A DNA stretch of 64,000 nucleotides from Frigoribacterium faeni (lineage in GTDB: Bacteria > Actinomycetota > Actinomycetes > Actinomycetales > Microbacteriaceae): the NCBI RefSeq assembly GCF_007988805.1, contig NZ_BJUV01000004.1, positions 1 through 64,000 of the forward strand, in the 5' to 3' direction. Each line of letters starts with the position of its first letter. Positions within the stretch are counted from its first letter, which is position 1. Of the stretch, positions 47,665-58,812 are shown piece after piece. A model generated the notes under the pieces. It was not told where the DNA came from and did no database searches. It was given only the letters and a program-made list of their open reading frames with translations. The translations under genes were made by a program, and so were the position numbers.

Positions 47665-48459
47665 CTAGGCGGTGGGGGCGTCGACGGCCCCGCCGAACCG
47701 GCGCGAGCGCGCGGCGTAGGTCGTCACCGCCTCCCAGAGGTCGGTGCGCGTGAAGTCGGGCCACAGCCGGTCGAGGAACACCATCTCGGCGTACGCCGAC
47801 TGCCAGAGCAGGAAGTTGCTCGTGCGCTGCTCGCCCGAGCTGCGCACGAAGAGGTCGACGTCGGGCAGGTCGGCGGTGTAGAGGTGCTTCTGGATCAGCC
47901 TCTCGCTCACCCCCGAGGGTTTGAGCCGGCCGGCGGCGACGTCGTCGGCGATGGCCCGCACCGCATCGGCGATCTCGGTGCGGCCTCCGTAGTTGACGCA
48001 CATCGTCAGGGTCAGGACGTCGTTGCCCTTGGTGAGCTCCTCGGCGAACATCAGCTCCTTGATGACCGATCCCCACAGGCGGGGTCGGCGGCCGGCCCAC
48101 CGGACACGCACGCCCCAGGCGTTCAGCTGGTCGCGCCTCCGGTGCAGGACGTCCCGGTTGAAGCCCATCAGGAACCGCACCTCGTCGGGCGATCGCTTCC
48201 AGTTCTCGGTCGAGAACGCGTAGACGCTGAGGTGCTTGACCCCCATCTGGATCGCTCCGGCGACGACGTCGAGCAGCGACATCTCGCCGGCCTTGTGCCC
48301 CTCGACGCGGGTGAGGCCCTTGCCGTTGGCCCAGCGTCCGTTGCCGTCCATGACGATGGCGACGTGACCGGGGACGGCGCCCTTCGGCAGGGCGGGCGGG
48401 TAGACGCCCGTCCAGTCGAGGGGACGGAAATCGGCCGCGTCGCGGTGGGTCTTCTTCAC
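47665..48459 (-). CDS. uppS: Isoprenyl (undecaprenyl/decaprenyl) diphosphate synthase
   Basis: A 264-residue cis-prenyltransferase. [18 protein letters not shown] carries the catalytic Asp38 and the Asn/Arg that bind the diphosphate, followed by [33 protein letters not shown] (in part: [14 protein letters not shown]) and the C-terminal [19 protein letters not shown]. It makes the lipid carrier for cell-wall synthesis. GTG 48459 overlaps the recO stop as GTGA. The recO-uppS order is typical for actinobacteria. Confidence 0.95.
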   Translation of the reverse strand: MKKTHRDAADFRPLDWTGVYPPALPKGAVPGHVAIVMDGNGRWANGKGLTRVEGHKAGEMSLLDVVAGAIQMGVKHLSVYAFSTENWKRSPDEVRFLMGFNRDVLHRRRDQLNAWGVRVRWAGRRPRLWGSVIKELMFAEELTKGNDVLTLTMCVNYGGRTEIADAVRAIADDVAAGRLKPSGVSERLIQKHLYTADLPDVDLFVRSSGEQRTSNFLLWQSAYAEMVFLDRLWPDFTRTDLWEAVTTYAARSRRFGGAVDAPTA

Positions 48460-49277
48460 GGATGCGCTTTCGGGGGTGAGAGGGGTCCGGCGGGTGTCGC
48501 CGAGAGGGACGGCGGCGCAGGAGCCTGCGACGCGGTGAGGGCCCGGGTTCCGGGCTCGCGATCGACATGCTGCAGAGAGCGGAGTCCGCGCTCGAGATGC
48601 CACTGGGTGTAGGCGGCGACGACGCCGCTGGCCTGGTTGCGGGTGTGCTCGGGCGCGCTCTCGGCGACCGCCCAGTCTCCGGTCAGCAGCGCCGACAACA
48701 GGGCCAGCGCCTCCTTCGAGAGCCTCGGAGCCCCGGGAGGCGCGTGGGAGTCCGCCACCACGCCGCCGAGCTGCACGACGAACGCCGTGTGCGGCCCCGG
48801 CGCGCCCGTCACGGCGCAGTCGCCGAAGCTGGGCGACCAGCCCGCCACGCTGAGCGCCCGGAGGAGGTACGAGTCGAGGGTGAGCTGCGGGGCGTGCTCG
48901 CCCCGGGACAGCGACCGCAGCGCGCCCACGAGGAGGAGGTACTGCTGCAGGCCCGCCTCGGCCTCCGTGAGCTTGTCGGCCGTCTCGACCATGACGCTGC
49001 CGGCGGTGTAGCTCGCGTAGTCGGCGGCGATGACGGCCCCGTACGAACCGAGCGACTCCGCCTGCTGGACGATGTCGAGCGAACGGCCCTCGTAGAGCTG
49101 GAGGTCGGCGACCATCATCGGCTCGAGGCGGGCGCCGAACTTCGACGCCGTGCGCCGCACGCCCTTGGCCACCGCACGGATCTTGCCGTGGTTGCGACTG
49201 AGCATCGTGAGGATGCGGTCGGCCTCGCCCAGCTTGTGGGTGCGCAGGATGACGCATTCATCACGGTAGACGGGCAC
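48456..49277 (-). CDS. recO: DNA repair protein RecO
   Basis: A 273-residue recombination mediator. It begins with the OB-fold block [20 protein letters not shown] and continues with the helical domain ([17 protein letters not shown]). The region that usually holds a zinc site reads [15 protein letters not shown] and [10 protein letters not shown], so only one of the expected four cysteines remains. The C-terminus is a Pro/Ser-rich tail of about 40 residues. GTG 49277 has GATACT six bases upstream and GGGGGA directly before it. It is coupled to uppS by overlap. Confidence 0.9.
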   Translation of the reverse strand: MPVYRDECVILRTHKLGEADRILTMLSRNHGKIRAVAKGVRRTASKFGARLEPMMVADLQLYEGRSLDIVQQAESLGSYGAVIAADYASYTAGSVMVETADKLTEAEAGLQQYLLLVGALRSLSRGEHAPQLTLDSYLLRALSVAGWSPSFGDCAVTGAPGPHTAFVVQLGGVVADSHAPPGAPRLSKEALALLSALLTGDWAVAESAPEHTRNQASGVVAAYTQWHLERGLRSLQHVDREPGTRALTASQAPAPPSLSATPAGPLSPPKAHP

Positions 49278-49299
49278 TCCCCCAGTATCCCCCGCGTGG

Positions 49300-49305
49300 T
49301 ACAAA
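49300..49305 (+). promoter_or_regulatory. -10-like hexamer before the TRIC-type gene
   Basis: TACAAA ends six bases before the ATG at 49312. The last base does not fit TANNNT, so the call is weaker than the other leaderless promoters. Confidence 0.4.
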
Positions 49306-49311
49306 CGTCGG

Positions 49312-49974
49312 ATGCACGCCACAGCCTTCGCCGTACCTCTGTGGGTGGATCTTCTCGCCGTCGGCATCGGCAGCCTGCAAGGGGCGATGTTCGCCTCCGA
49401 GTTCAAGGACCGCCGCCTCGACCTCCTCGGCATCGCGATCATCGGCATCGCGACCGGCCTGGGCGGCGGCGTGCTGCGCGACGTCCTGCTGGGCGTCGTG
49501 CCGCGGGCGATGACCAGCAACTGGTACCTCACGGTCGCCGTGCTCGCGGCCATCCTCGGCATGGCGCTGCAGCGGGTCTTCGACCGGCTCGCCGGCCTCA
49601 TCACCGTGCTCGACGCCCTCACCATCGGGCTGCTCGGCGCCATCGGGACGACCAAGGCGCTGTCGCTCGGGCTGCCCGAGATCCCCGCCGTGTTCGTGGG
49701 GGTGATCGCCGCGGTGGGCGGCTCCGTCTTACGGGATCTCCTGATGAACCTGACGATCGCGATGATGCACGTGGGGTCGCTCTACGCGGTCGCCGCCGCG
49801 GCCGGGACGATCGTCCTCGTGGTCGCGGTCGCCCTCGGTGCACCGGTCGCCGTCGCCGCCATCGTGGGCACCTCCGTGACGCTCGTCATCCGCATGCTCG
49901 CGGTGCGCTTCGGGTGGACCCTGCCCGAGCAGCGGGCGCTCAGCCGCCTTCCGCGCTGGCGGCGCCCCCGCTGA
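49312..49974 (+). CDS. TRIC-like (UPF0126) cation channel family membrane protein
   Basis: A 220-residue protein with seven hydrophobic segments arranged as an internal duplication: [21 protein letters not shown] in the first half and [17 protein letters not shown] in the second. The glycine-rich GGGxxRD motifs are characteristic of bacterial TRIC/UPF0126 channels, which conduct monovalent cations as trimers. No operon partner is visible. It is divergent from recO and converges with leuA across three hairpin repeats. Confidence 0.88.
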   Translation: MHATAFAVPLWVDLLAVGIGSLQGAMFASEFKDRRLDLLGIAIIGIATGLGGGVLRDVLLGVVPRAMTSNWYLTVAVLAAILGMALQRVFDRLAGLITVLDALTIGLLGAIGTTKALSLGLPEIPAVFVGVIAAVGGSVLRDLLMNLTIAMMHVGSLYAVAAAAGTIVLVVAVALGAPVAVAAIVGTSVTLVIRMLAVRFGWTLPEQRALSRLPRWRRPR

Positions 49975-50037
49975 GTGCGCACTCGGCCGCCCCGGCGGGC
50001 CCGGCGGGCCCGGCGGGCCGCGCCGCCCGCCCGGGTC

Positions 50038-50118
50038 GGCAACTCCTGGCGTGTGCTGCCCCGCGGCCACCGGAGCCGCATGGAGTCGTCGGCCGCGCAG
50101 CACCCGGCAGGACTTGCC
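50038..50118. repeat. 81-nt hairpin element, type B, copy 1
   Basis: Begins GGCAACTCCT and ends AGGACTTGCC. The interior has GTGCTGC opposite GCAGCAC, so nearly the whole length folds into one hairpin. Confidence 0.9.
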
Positions 50119-50177
50119 GACGATGGCGACGCGGGGAACGATCCGCACGCCCGCCCGCCCCGTCGCCCGTCTCGGTC

Positions 50178-50258
50178 GGCAACTCCTGGCGCGTGCGGCC
50201 CCGCGGCCGCCGGAGCCGCACTACGTCGTCTGCCGCGCAGCACCGGGCAGGACTTGCC
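50178..50258. repeat. 81-nt hairpin element, type B, copy 2
   Basis: Same ends as copy 1, including the AGGACTTGCC right arm, and nearly identical interior to copy 3. Confidence 0.9.
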
Positions 50259-50358
50259 GACGACGGCCGCCCGCGGAACGACCCGAACGCCCGCACGCCC
50301 CGCTCGGGCTGTCGGGCACTCCGGGTCGACACAGAGCGGCGCGGGGCGGACACGGGTC

Positions 50359-50439
50359 GGCAACTCCTGGCGCGTGCTGCCCCGCGGCCGCCGGAGCCGC
50401 ACTACGTCGTCTGCCGCGCAGCACCGGGCAGGAGTTGCC
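50359..50439. repeat. 81-nt hairpin element, type B, copy 3
   Basis: Has the fully complementary ends, extended to 14 bp as GTCGGCAACTCCTG with CAGGAGTTGCCGAC, and the best-paired interior. It is probably the least decayed member of this subfamily. Confidence 0.92.
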
Positions 50440-50485
50440 GACGACGGCCGCCCACGTCATGGCGCCGGACGCGGCGGCCTCGTCG

Positions 50486-52330
<1,845 letters not shown>

Positions 52331-52346
<16 letters not shown>

Positions 52347-52375
52347 CAGCTAAGGAGGAGCAGACCGAACAGCAC
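52331..52375 (-). CDS. leuL: Leucine-rich leader peptide of leuA
   Basis: A 14-residue reading frame, GTG start, reading MLFGLLLLSCRDES with five Leu codons among the first eight residues, four of them in a row (CTG CTC CTC CTT). It lies 84 bases upstream of leuA. TAGCCT (52387-52382 on the minus strand) ends exactly six bases before the GTG, so this peptide would be translated from a leaderless mRNA. The composition and position are those of ribosome-mediated attenuation of a leucine gene. A second GTG four bases earlier opens a different, Leu-poor frame and was set aside. Confidence 0.7.
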
Positions 52376-52381
52376 GCACCG

Positions 52382-52387
52382 AGGCTA
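52382..52387 (-). promoter_or_regulatory. -10 hexamer of the leuL-leuA promoter
   Basis: TAGCCT on the minus strand, six bases before the GTG of the leader peptide at 52375. No clear -35 box. Confidence 0.55.
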
Positions 52388-52459
52388 GCACCGTCGATGG
52401 CGACGGGGCGACCGAGGAGGCGCGCTGCCGGCCTCGATGCGGGCCTCAGACGGTCGCGC

Positions 52460-53128
52460 TCACTGCGCCAGACCGTGCTCGTACGCGTAGACCACCAGCT
52501 GGACGCGGTCGCGGAGCGACAGCTTCGACAGCACGCGGCTGATGTGGGTCTTGACCGTGGCCTCGCTGAGGAACTCGCGTGCGGCGATCTCGGAGTTGCT
52601 CAGTCCACGTGCGGCCAGATCGAAGATGTCGCGCTCTCGCGTGGTCAGCGTGCGGAACGCCTCGGGGACCGTGCGTGAACCGCGACCGTCGAAGTGCTCG
52701 AAGAGCTCTCGCGTGGCGGAGGCGGCGATCACCGCGTTGCCGGAGTGCACCGTGCGGATGGCCGCCAGGAGGAACTCGGGGTCGGCGTCTTTCAGGACGA
52801 AGCCGCTCGCGCCTCCTCGGATGGCTCTCGTGGCGGCCTCGTCGAGGTCGAACGTCGTGAGGACGATGATGCGCGGAGCCCTGCGGGCGGCCGCCTCGGC
52901 CTGCGCGAGCACGGCCGAGGTCGCGGCGATGCCATCCATGACGGGCATGCGGATGTCCATCAGGACCACGTCGGGCGTCGTCTCGGCGACCATCGCGACG
53001 CCCTCTTCGCCGTTGCTCGCCTCGCCCACGAAGAGGAGGTCGGGCTGCGAGCCGACCAGCATCTTGATGCCGGCTCGGAACAGGGCCTGGTCGTCGACCA
53101 GGGCGACGCGGATCGGCGTGGGAGTCAT
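52460..53128 (-). CDS. NarL/LuxR-family response regulator
   Basis: A 222-residue response regulator. The receiver domain has DD at residues 12-13, the phosphorylated Asp58 in VVLMDIRMPVMDG, and Lys in GFVLKDAD. The C-terminal LuxR helix-turn-helix is LTTRERDIFDLAARGLSNSE and ATVKTHISRVLSKL. Its ATG overlaps the stop of the histidine kinase gene as ATGA. With that kinase it forms one of the many actinobacterial NarL-type two-component systems. The signal and targets are unknown, and no adjacent ABC transporter suggests one. Confidence 0.93.
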   Translation of the reverse strand: MTPTPIRVALVDDQALFRAGIKMLVGSQPDLLFVGEASNGEEGVAMVAETTPDVVLMDIRMPVMDGIAATSAVLAQAEAAARRAPRIIVLTTFDLDEAATRAIRGGASGFVLKDADPEFLLAAIRTVHSGNAVIAASATRELFEHFDGRGSRTVPEAFRTLTTRERDIFDLAARGLSNSEIAAREFLSEATVKTHISRVLSKLSLRDRVQLVVYAYEHGLAQ

Positions 53129-54396
53129 CGGGCGAGACCTACTTCTTGGGTGAGTGCCAGGGTCGGCACGATGGCGTGGACGACGAATCGGCCGTCGGCG
53201 TTCTGCGTGGTCAGCGAACCTCCCGCGAGGGTGGCGCGCTCTCTCATGCCGTCGAGACCGTGCCCGCCCCGGCGCTCCTCCGTCGACGACGGTGTCGAGA
53301 CCGGACGGGTGACGGGTCGGACGATGTTGCTCACGACAACATGCAGGGACTCGTACCGCCAGTCGAAGAGGAGATCGACCGGGTGGTCGGCCGCGCCGTG
53401 CCGCAGGACGTTCGTCAGCGACTCCTGCACGATGCGGAAGACCGCCAGCTGACGGTTCGTGCCCAGCTGCTGGGGCTCGCCGACGACGCGACGATCGATG
53501 ACGAGGCCGGAGGCGCGCATCTGATCGAGCAGACGGTCGAGGTCGCCGAGGGCGGGTTGCGGCGTCTCGCCCTGGCTGTGCCGGAGCTGTCCGAGGAGCA
53601 CGCGCACGTCGCCGAGGGCCTCACGGGCGGTCGACGCGATCGTGGAGAGGGCCTCGTCGACGCTGGTCGGATCGACCCTCGCGGCGTACCGCGCCCCGTC
53701 GGCCTGAGCGATCACCACGGCCAGCGAGTGGGCGACGACGTCGTGCATGTCGCGGGCGATGCGGTTGCGCTCCTGCTCGACGGCGATGTCGCGTTCGGCC
53801 CGAGCCGCCTCGCGCTCGGCCCGCGCCGCCTCGCCCTCGGCCCGGATCGTCTCGCGTTCCGCCACCAGGCGGGCCTCTCGGCTGGTGCGCTCGGCCGACC
53901 GCGACCGGGCCAGGAGTCCGCCCGCCCAGGGGAGCCCGAGCAGGGCCAGCAGGCCGAGGAACGTGATGCCGACCTGCAGGAGGATCGTGACGACGTCGGT
54001 GATGCCGCTCACGTCGTAGGACACGCCGAAGATCGAGCTCTGGACGAACGTCAGGTAGAAGGTGCCCACCGCCGCCCCGAGACCCACCGACACGAGACCG
54101 GCCCACTTGACCCGGTCGCTGCCGTAGGCGGCCACCGTGTAGAGGATGGCGCAGATGGCGAGGTTGCTCACGTCGGGCGTGGCACGGGTGACCATCTCGA
54201 CGATCGCGACGACCCAGGCCAGCGAGAGCGACAGGGTGGGCGACAGCCGTCGGAGCGCCAGGGCGACGGCGAGGCCGAGCGCGATGAGGGCGCTGGAGGA
54301 GTCGTAGGCGGCGAGCGTGAAGGCCGCGAGCCAGAGCAGGACGGCCGCCACGACGTCGACGACCACCTGGTAGGGGGCGAGGCGGCGGAAGATCAC
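53125..54396 (-). CDS. HisKA_3-type sensor histidine kinase
   Basis: A 423-residue kinase. Five to six hydrophobic segments occupy about residues 10-150. They are followed by a coiled-coil linker rich in A-E-R heptads (EAARAEREAARAERD), then the phosphoacceptor His in IARDMHDVVAHSLAVVIAQA (about 217), the N box ESLTNVLRHG and the G box GHGLDGMRERATLAGGSL. GTG 54396 has TACGGT exactly six bases upstream and no ribosome-binding site, so a leaderless mRNA is predicted. It phosphorylates the response regulator encoded in overlap. Confidence 0.92.
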   Translation of the reverse strand: MIFRRLAPYQVVVDVVAAVLLWLAAFTLAAYDSSSALIALGLAVALALRRLSPTLSLSLAWVVAIVEMVTRATPDVSNLAICAILYTVAAYGSDRVKWAGLVSVGLGAAVGTFYLTFVQSSIFGVSYDVSGITDVVTILLQVGITFLGLLALLGLPWAGGLLARSRSAERTSREARLVAERETIRAEGEAARAEREAARAERDIAVEQERNRIARDMHDVVAHSLAVVIAQADGARYAARVDPTSVDEALSTIASTAREALGDVRVLLGQLRHSQGETPQPALGDLDRLLDQMRASGLVIDRRVVGEPQQLGTNRQLAVFRIVQESLTNVLRHGAADHPVDLLFDWRYESLHVVVSNIVRPVTRPVSTPSSTEERRGGHGLDGMRERATLAGGSLTTQNADGRFVVHAIVPTLALTQEVGLAR

Positions 54397-54402
54397 TCGT
54401 CT

Positions 54403-54408
54403 ACCGTA
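54403..54408 (-). promoter_or_regulatory. -10 hexamer of a leaderless promoter for the histidine kinase gene
   Basis: TACGGT on the minus strand ends six bases before the GTG at 54396. Confidence 0.5.
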
Positions 54409-54511
54409 GGGCCCTCGGCAGGGCACGACGAGAGCAGGAGGCGCACCCGCGACGACCGGACGAGGCACCTCATCCTGTGGAGGGACCTCGTCGTCTCGTG
54501 TGTCGGACTCG

Positions 54512-55456
54512 TCAGAAGCCGAGGCGTCCGAGGAGTTTCGGATCCCGCTGCCAGTCCTTCGCGACCTTGACCCTGATCGACAGGAACACCTGCTTGCCCA
54601 CGAGGGGCTCGATCTGCGCTCGCGCACGCTCTCCGACCTCGCGGAGTCGTTGGCCGCCCTTGCCGATGACGATCGCCTTCTGGCTGTCGCGCTCGACGAA
54701 GAGGTTGGCGTAGATCTCGAGCAGGTCCTTGTCGTCGCGTTCGACCATGTCGTCGATGGTCACGGCCAGCGAGTGCGGCAGTTCGTCCTGGACGCCCTCG
54801 AGGGCCGCCTCGCGGACGTATTCGGCCACTCGGTCCTCGAGGACCTCCTCGGTCACCGCGTCGGCCGGGTACAGCGGTTGCGACAACGGCATGAGCTTGA
54901 TGAGCTCCGTCGCGAGGACGTCGAGCTGGACGTCGGTGACGGCCGACAACGGGATGATCGCCTCCCACTCGCGCAGACGGCTGACCGCCAGGATCTGCTC
55001 GGCGACGGCCGGACGCGACGTCGTGTCGACCTTCGTGACGATGGCGACCTTCTTCGCGCGAGGGAACGCGTCGAGCTGCTCGTTGATGTACTTGTCGCCG
55101 GGCCCGATCTTCTCGTCGGCGGGTACGCAGAAGCCGATCACGTCGACGTCTCCGAGCGTGGTCTGCACCACGTCGTTGAGTCGCTCGCCGAGCAGCGTGC
55201 GCGGACGGTGCATGCCCGGAGTGTCGACGAGCACGAGCTGGCCGTCGGCCTGGTGGACGATTCCGCGGATGGCCCGGCGCGTGGTCTGCGGCTTCGAGGA
55301 CGTGATGGCCACCTTCTGGCCGACGAGCGCGTTGGTCAGGGTGGACTTCCCGACGTTGGGACGCCCGACGAACGAGACGAAGCCGGCCCGGTAGGTCGAA
55401 CCCGGCGTCGGACGGGAGGGGTCGGCGGGCGACGTCGCGTCGGCTGAGGCGGTCAT
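54512..55456 (-). CDS. era: GTPase Era
   Basis: A 314-residue GTPase for 30S subunit maturation. The G1 loop is [12 protein letters not shown] (about residues 30-40), G2 region [13 protein letters not shown]3 [10 protein letters not shown], and G4 TKVD. The C-terminal KH domain has [16 protein letters not shown]. An N-terminal Pro/Ser extension of about 22 residues precedes the G domain. Its ATG overlaps the stop of the CBS-domain protein as ATGA. It is the last member of the hrcA-to-era gene chain. Confidence 0.96.
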   Translation of the reverse strand: MTASADATSPADPSRPTPGSTYRAGFVSFVGRPNVGKSTLTNALVGQKVAITSSKPQTTRRAIRGIVHQADGQLVLVDTPGMHRPRTLLGERLNDVVQTTLGDVDVIGFCVPADEKIGPGDKYINEQLDAFPRAKKVAIVTKVDTTSRPAVAEQILAVSRLREWEAIIPLSAVTDVQLDVLATELIKLMPLSQPLYPADAVTEEVLEDRVAEYVREAALEGVQDELPHSLAVTIDDMVERDDKDLLEIYANLFVERDSQKAIVIGKGGQRLREVGERARAQIEPLVGKQVFLSIRVKVAKDWQRDPKLLGRLGF

Positions 55457-56796
55457 GCGGTGTCCTTCGTGGAGCGGTTCGCGGCGGAGACGACCGTGCG
55501 GTCGTCACGCTCGATGGTGGGGTGGGAGGCCGGGTCGGCGACCGACGGGCTGCGTTCGACGAGGACGGTCATCAGGTCGTGGCGTCGCCCCTCGGTGCGG
55601 TCGGCGGTGAGCACCAGCCCCGAGACGGTGACCACCGAGCCCTTCTCGGGCAGGCGACCGAGCGTCTTGGTCAGGAGGCCGCCGACCGAGTCGACGTCGT
55701 CGTCGTCGAGCTCGAGGCCGAACAGGTCGCCGAGCTCGTCGACCGGCATCCGCGCGCTCACCCGGAAGACCCCGTCGGAGACCTCGCGGTGGGCGGCGAC
55801 CTCGCGGTCGTACTCGTCGCTGATGTCGCCGACGAGCTCCTCGATCAGGTCTTCCAGGGTCACGAGCCCGGCGATGCCGCCGTACTCGTCGACGACCATC
55901 GCGAGGTGGTTCTTGTCGAGCTGCATCTGCCGCAGGGTCTCGTCCGCCTTCTTCGACTCGGGGACGAAGGCCGCCGGACGCGCCAGCGAACCGACGAGCG
56001 CGTCGTCGTCGCCCGCGTGCTCGTGCAGGCGACGCGCGAGATCGCGGAGGTAGACCACGCCCACGACGTCGTCGTTGTCGCGGCCCACGACGGGCACGCG
56101 CGAGACGCCCCGACCGAGGAAGAGGCTCATGGCCGACCCGACCGTGGCGGTCGCGTCGATGGTCACCATGTCGGTGCGGGGCACCATGACCTCGCGGACG
56201 ACCGTGTCGCTGAACTCGAAGATCGAGTGGATCAACTCGCGGTCGTCCTCTTCGAGTACGTCGAGCTCGGTGGCCTCGTCGACCATGCTCAGCAGCTGCT
56301 CCTCGGAGGAGAACGACGCGCTGCGCGGACGGCCCGGTGTCACGCGGTTGCCGAGGGCGACGAGCGCGTCCGCGATCGGCCCCAGCACGACCCGGACGAG
56401 ACGGACCAGGGGCGCCGTCGCGACGACCAGGCCGCGGGCGTGGGCGCGCCCCACGCTGCGCGGGCTGGAGCCGACGAGGACGAACGAGACCACGGTCATG
56501 ATGAGCGCCGAGAGCAGGAGGGCCACCCACCACCGCTCGACCGCGAAGGCGAACGACAGCGACACGAGGACGGCGGCCGAGGTCTCGGCGACGATCCGGA
56601 CGAAGTTGACGGCGTTGACGTGGGCGCCGATGTCGGCCGAGACGGCGAGCAGGGCGGCCCTGCTGCGAGGCGACTCGTCGGCCTCTTCGATGAGGTCGGC
56701 GCGGCTCAGCACGCCGAGCGCCGAGTCGATGGCCGCGAGCAGCCCTCCGACGATCACGAGCACGACGGCCACGATGACGAACACGGTGACCATCAC
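55453..56796 (-). CDS. CNNM/CorC-type hemolysin-family protein (membrane domain plus CBS pair)
   Basis: A 447-residue protein: an N-terminal DUF21/CNNM membrane domain with about four hydrophobic segments ([20 protein letters not shown] first), two CBS domains starting near [20 protein letters not shown] and at [18 protein letters not shown], and a C-terminal CorC_HlyC domain. Members take part in magnesium or cobalt efflux and resistance. GTG 56796 and ATG 56793 are adjacent and either may be used. It lies between ybeY and era, a conserved position in many bacteria. Confidence 0.9.
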   Translation of the reverse strand: MMVTVFVIVAVVLVIVGGLLAAIDSALGVLSRADLIEEADESPRSRAALLAVSADIGAHVNAVNFVRIVAETSAAVLVSLSFAFAVERWWVALLLSALIMTVVSFVLVGSSPRSVGRAHARGLVVATAPLVRLVRVVLGPIADALVALGNRVTPGRPRSASFSSEEQLLSMVDEATELDVLEEDDRELIHSIFEFSDTVVREVMVPRTDMVTIDATATVGSAMSLFLGRGVSRVPVVGRDNDDVVGVVYLRDLARRLHEHAGDDDALVGSLARPAAFVPESKKADETLRQMQLDKNHLAMVVDEYGGIAGLVTLEDLIEELVGDISDEYDREVAAHREVSDGVFRVSARMPVDELGDLFGLELDDDDVDSVGGLLTKTLGRLPEKGSVVTVSGLVLTADRTEGRRHDLMTVLVERSPSVADPASHPTIERDDRTVVSAANRSTKDTA

Positions 56797-56800
56797 GGCG

Positions 56801-57262
56801 TCACCGTCTCTCGTCTGCGCCGGCGAACGCCGCGAGGATCTCGCGCTGCAGGCCGAACATCTCGCGCTCGTCGTCGGGCTCGGCGTGGTCGAAGCCCAGC
56901 AGATGGAGGATGCCGTGACAGGTCAGCAGCAGCATCTCGTCGAGCGGACTGTGACCGGCCGTCGCCGCCTGGGCCACGGCCACCTGGGGGCACACGACGA
57001 TGTCGCCGAGCAGCCCCGCGGGTGTCGGGTCCTCTTCGGTCCCGGGCCGCAGCTCGTCCATCGGGAAGCTCAGGACGTCGGTCGCGCCCGGCTCGTCCAT
57101 CCACTGGACGTGCAGCTGCTCCATGGCGGCCTCGTCGACGAAGACGATCGCGAGCTCGGCCTCGGGATGGACGTGCATCTGGTCGAGTGCGAAGGTGGCG
57201 AGCCGCTGCACGGCGGCCTCGTCGACCTCGACACCGGACTCGTTGTTGACCTCGATGCTCAC
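56801..57262 (-). CDS. ybeY: Endoribonuclease YbeY (16S rRNA 3' end maturation)
   Basis: A 153-residue zinc RNase. The metal site [11 protein letters not shown] (residues 116-126) carries the three conserved His, and [10 protein letters not shown] is the other family block. It takes part in 16S rRNA processing and ribosome quality control. GTG 57262 overlaps the phoH stop as GTGA. The phoH-ybeY-CBS-era order is strongly conserved. Confidence 0.95.
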   Translation of the reverse strand: MSIEVNNESGVEVDEAAVQRLATFALDQMHVHPEAELAIVFVDEAAMEQLHVQWMDEPGATDVLSFPMDELRPGTEEDPTPAGLLGDIVVCPQVAVAQAATAGHSPLDEMLLLTCHGILHLLGFDHAEPDDEREMFGLQREILAAFAGADERR

Positions 57263-58371
57263 CGGGTTCCTCTCTTCGGCAGTCGGTCACGCGGGGCCGC
57301 GGCTCGCCGGTCGGCTCTGTTGGTCTGCTCGGACGCCGGCGTCGCCTCGTCTCGCGAGTAGCGCTGAGCCTGTCGCTCCGCGTCGTACGTCGTGTAGGCG
57401 TCGACGATGCGTCCGACGAGGGTGTGACGGACGACGTCGTCGCTGGTCAGACGCGAGAAGTGGATGTCGTCGATCCGGTCGAGCACGCGGGTCACGAGCT
57501 GGAGACCGCTGGCGCCGGTGGGCAGGTCGATCTGCGTCACGTCACCCGTGACGACCATCTTCGAGCCGAAGCCCAGGCGGGTGAGGAACATCTTCATCTG
57601 CTCGGGCGTCGTGTTCTGCGCCTCGTCGAGGACGACGAACGCGTCGTTCAACGTGCGGCCTCGCATGTACGCCAGCGGGGCGACCTCGACCGTGCCCGCC
57701 GCCAGCAGCTTGGGGACGATCTCGGGATCCATCATCTCGTTGAGGGCGTCGTAGAGCGGCCTCAGGTACGGATCGATCTTGTCGGTCAGCGTGCCGGGCA
57801 GGAACCCCAGCCGCTCGCCCGCCTCGACGGCGGGCCGGGTCAGGATGATGCGCTGGACTTCACGGCGCTGGAGGGCCTGCACGGCCTTGGCCATGGCCAG
57901 GTACGTCTTGCCGGTGCCCGCCGGGCCGATGCCGAAGGTGATCGTGTGCTCGTCGATGGCGTCGACGTATTCACGCTGGCCCGGTGTCTTCGCCCGGATC
58001 GCCTTCCCGCGACCGGAGACGATGGGCTGCCCGAACATCTCGGACGGCGTCTGCTGCCCCGAGTCGAGCAGCCGCGCCGAGGTCTCGACCTCGGACGGTG
58101 CGAGGTCGTGCCCGCCCCGCACCATGGCGACCAGTTCGTCGACGAGGCCCCGGGCTCGCCCGACGGACGCCGAGGGACCCTCGAGGACGACCTCGTTGCC
58201 CCGGACGAGCACCCGGACGTCGGGGTACTGCTTCTCGACCGTCTTCAGGAGACGGTCTTGCGGTCCGAGCAGCTGGACCATGGCGACCCCGTCGACCTGC
58301 AGGTCGACCCGGACGCTGTCGGCGGCGTCGTCGCCGCGGGGATCGGAGGAGCGCGTGTCGCTAGTGGGCAA
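57259..58371 (-). CDS. phoH: PhoH-like ATPase
   Basis: A 370-residue ATPase of the PhoH family. Walker A is [20 protein letters not shown], Walker B is [20 protein letters not shown], and an N-terminal KH-like segment ([21 protein letters not shown], in part) precedes the domain. The role is thought to be RNA-linked, together with YbeY. A TTG at 58371 is proposed as start because AGGAAGG stands at ideal distance. An in-frame ATG at 58404 would overlap the HIT gene by 44 bases and has no ribosome-binding site. Confidence 0.92.
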   Translation of the reverse strand: MPTSDTRSSDPRGDDAADSVRVDLQVDGVAMVQLLGPQDRLLKTVEKQYPDVRVLVRGNEVVLEGPSASVGRARGLVDELVAMVRGGHDLAPSEVETSARLLDSGQQTPSEMFGQPIVSGRGKAIRAKTPGQREYVDAIDEHTITFGIGPAGTGKTYLAMAKAVQALQRREVQRIILTRPAVEAGERLGFLPGTLTDKIDPYLRPLYDALNEMMDPEIVPKLLAAGTVEVAPLAYMRGRTLNDAFVVLDEAQNTTPEQMKMFLTRLGFGSKMVVTGDVTQIDLPTGASGLQLVTRVLDRIDDIHFSRLTSDDVVRHTLVGRIVDAYTTYDAERQAQRYSRDEATPASEQTNRADRRAAAPRDRLPKRGTR

Positions 58372-58762
58372 GGGTGCCTTCCTGGAGGGGACCGCCCAAG
58401 ACATGGGCGTGGACGTGGAACACGGTCTGACCGGCGGACTCGCCGGTGTTGAAGATCAAACGGAACGACCCGCCGGTGTGTTCCCGGCCGTCGGAGTCGC
58501 GGAACACCGCGGGGTCGCGGGCCAGGGTCGAGGCGGTGGCGACCATCTCGGCCATCAGGGCGGGATCGCCGTCGGCCAGCTCGACGACGTCGCGGTAGGC
58601 CTGGGTCTTCGGTACGACGAGGAGGTGCACGGGCGCCTTGGGGGCGATGTCGCGGAACGCGATCAGGGTGTCGCTCTCGAACACGATGTCGGCCGGGATC
58701 TCGCGTGCGACGATGCGACTGAAGACGGTCGGCTCGGTCTCGGTGCTCTGCTGATCGGACAT
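58361..58762 (-). CDS. HIT-family nucleotide-binding hydrolase
   Basis: A 133-residue histidine-triad protein. The catalytic HVHAHVLGG places His at 116, 118 and 120, and FSRIVAREIPADIVFESDTL with DIAPKAPVHLLVVPK is the family N-terminal pattern. It likely hydrolyses nucleoside phosphoramidates or adenylylated metabolites. ATG 58762 is used; ATG 58771 is possible. The gene overlaps the proposed phoH start by 11 bases. Confidence 0.93.
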   Translation of the reverse strand: MSDQQSTETEPTVFSRIVAREIPADIVFESDTLIAFRDIAPKAPVHLLVVPKTQAYRDVVELADGDPALMAEMVATASTLARDPAVFRDSDGREHTGGSFRLIFNTGESAGQTVFHVHAHVLGGPLQEGTLAH

Positions 58763-58812
58763 GCGCACCATGGTACCGGCGACGACCGACACCGCGCCGG
58801 GCACCGATCGGC

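Larger units (their letters stand above)
49975..50485. other. Gene-free interval with three hairpin elements in a larger tandem array
   Basis: No gene is supported in these 511 bases between convergent genes. Besides the three 81-nt hairpins, the spacers share CGCGGAACGA-like blocks about 20 bases after each copy (50131 and 50272), so hairpin plus spacer seems to have been duplicated as a unit. Confidence 0.7.

Noticed and set aside
49981-50460. Possible CRISPR array (three similar repeats)
   Set aside because: Repeats are 81-nt hairpins with spacers of 59 and 100 bases that are themselves partly repeated, there are only three, and no cas gene is near.
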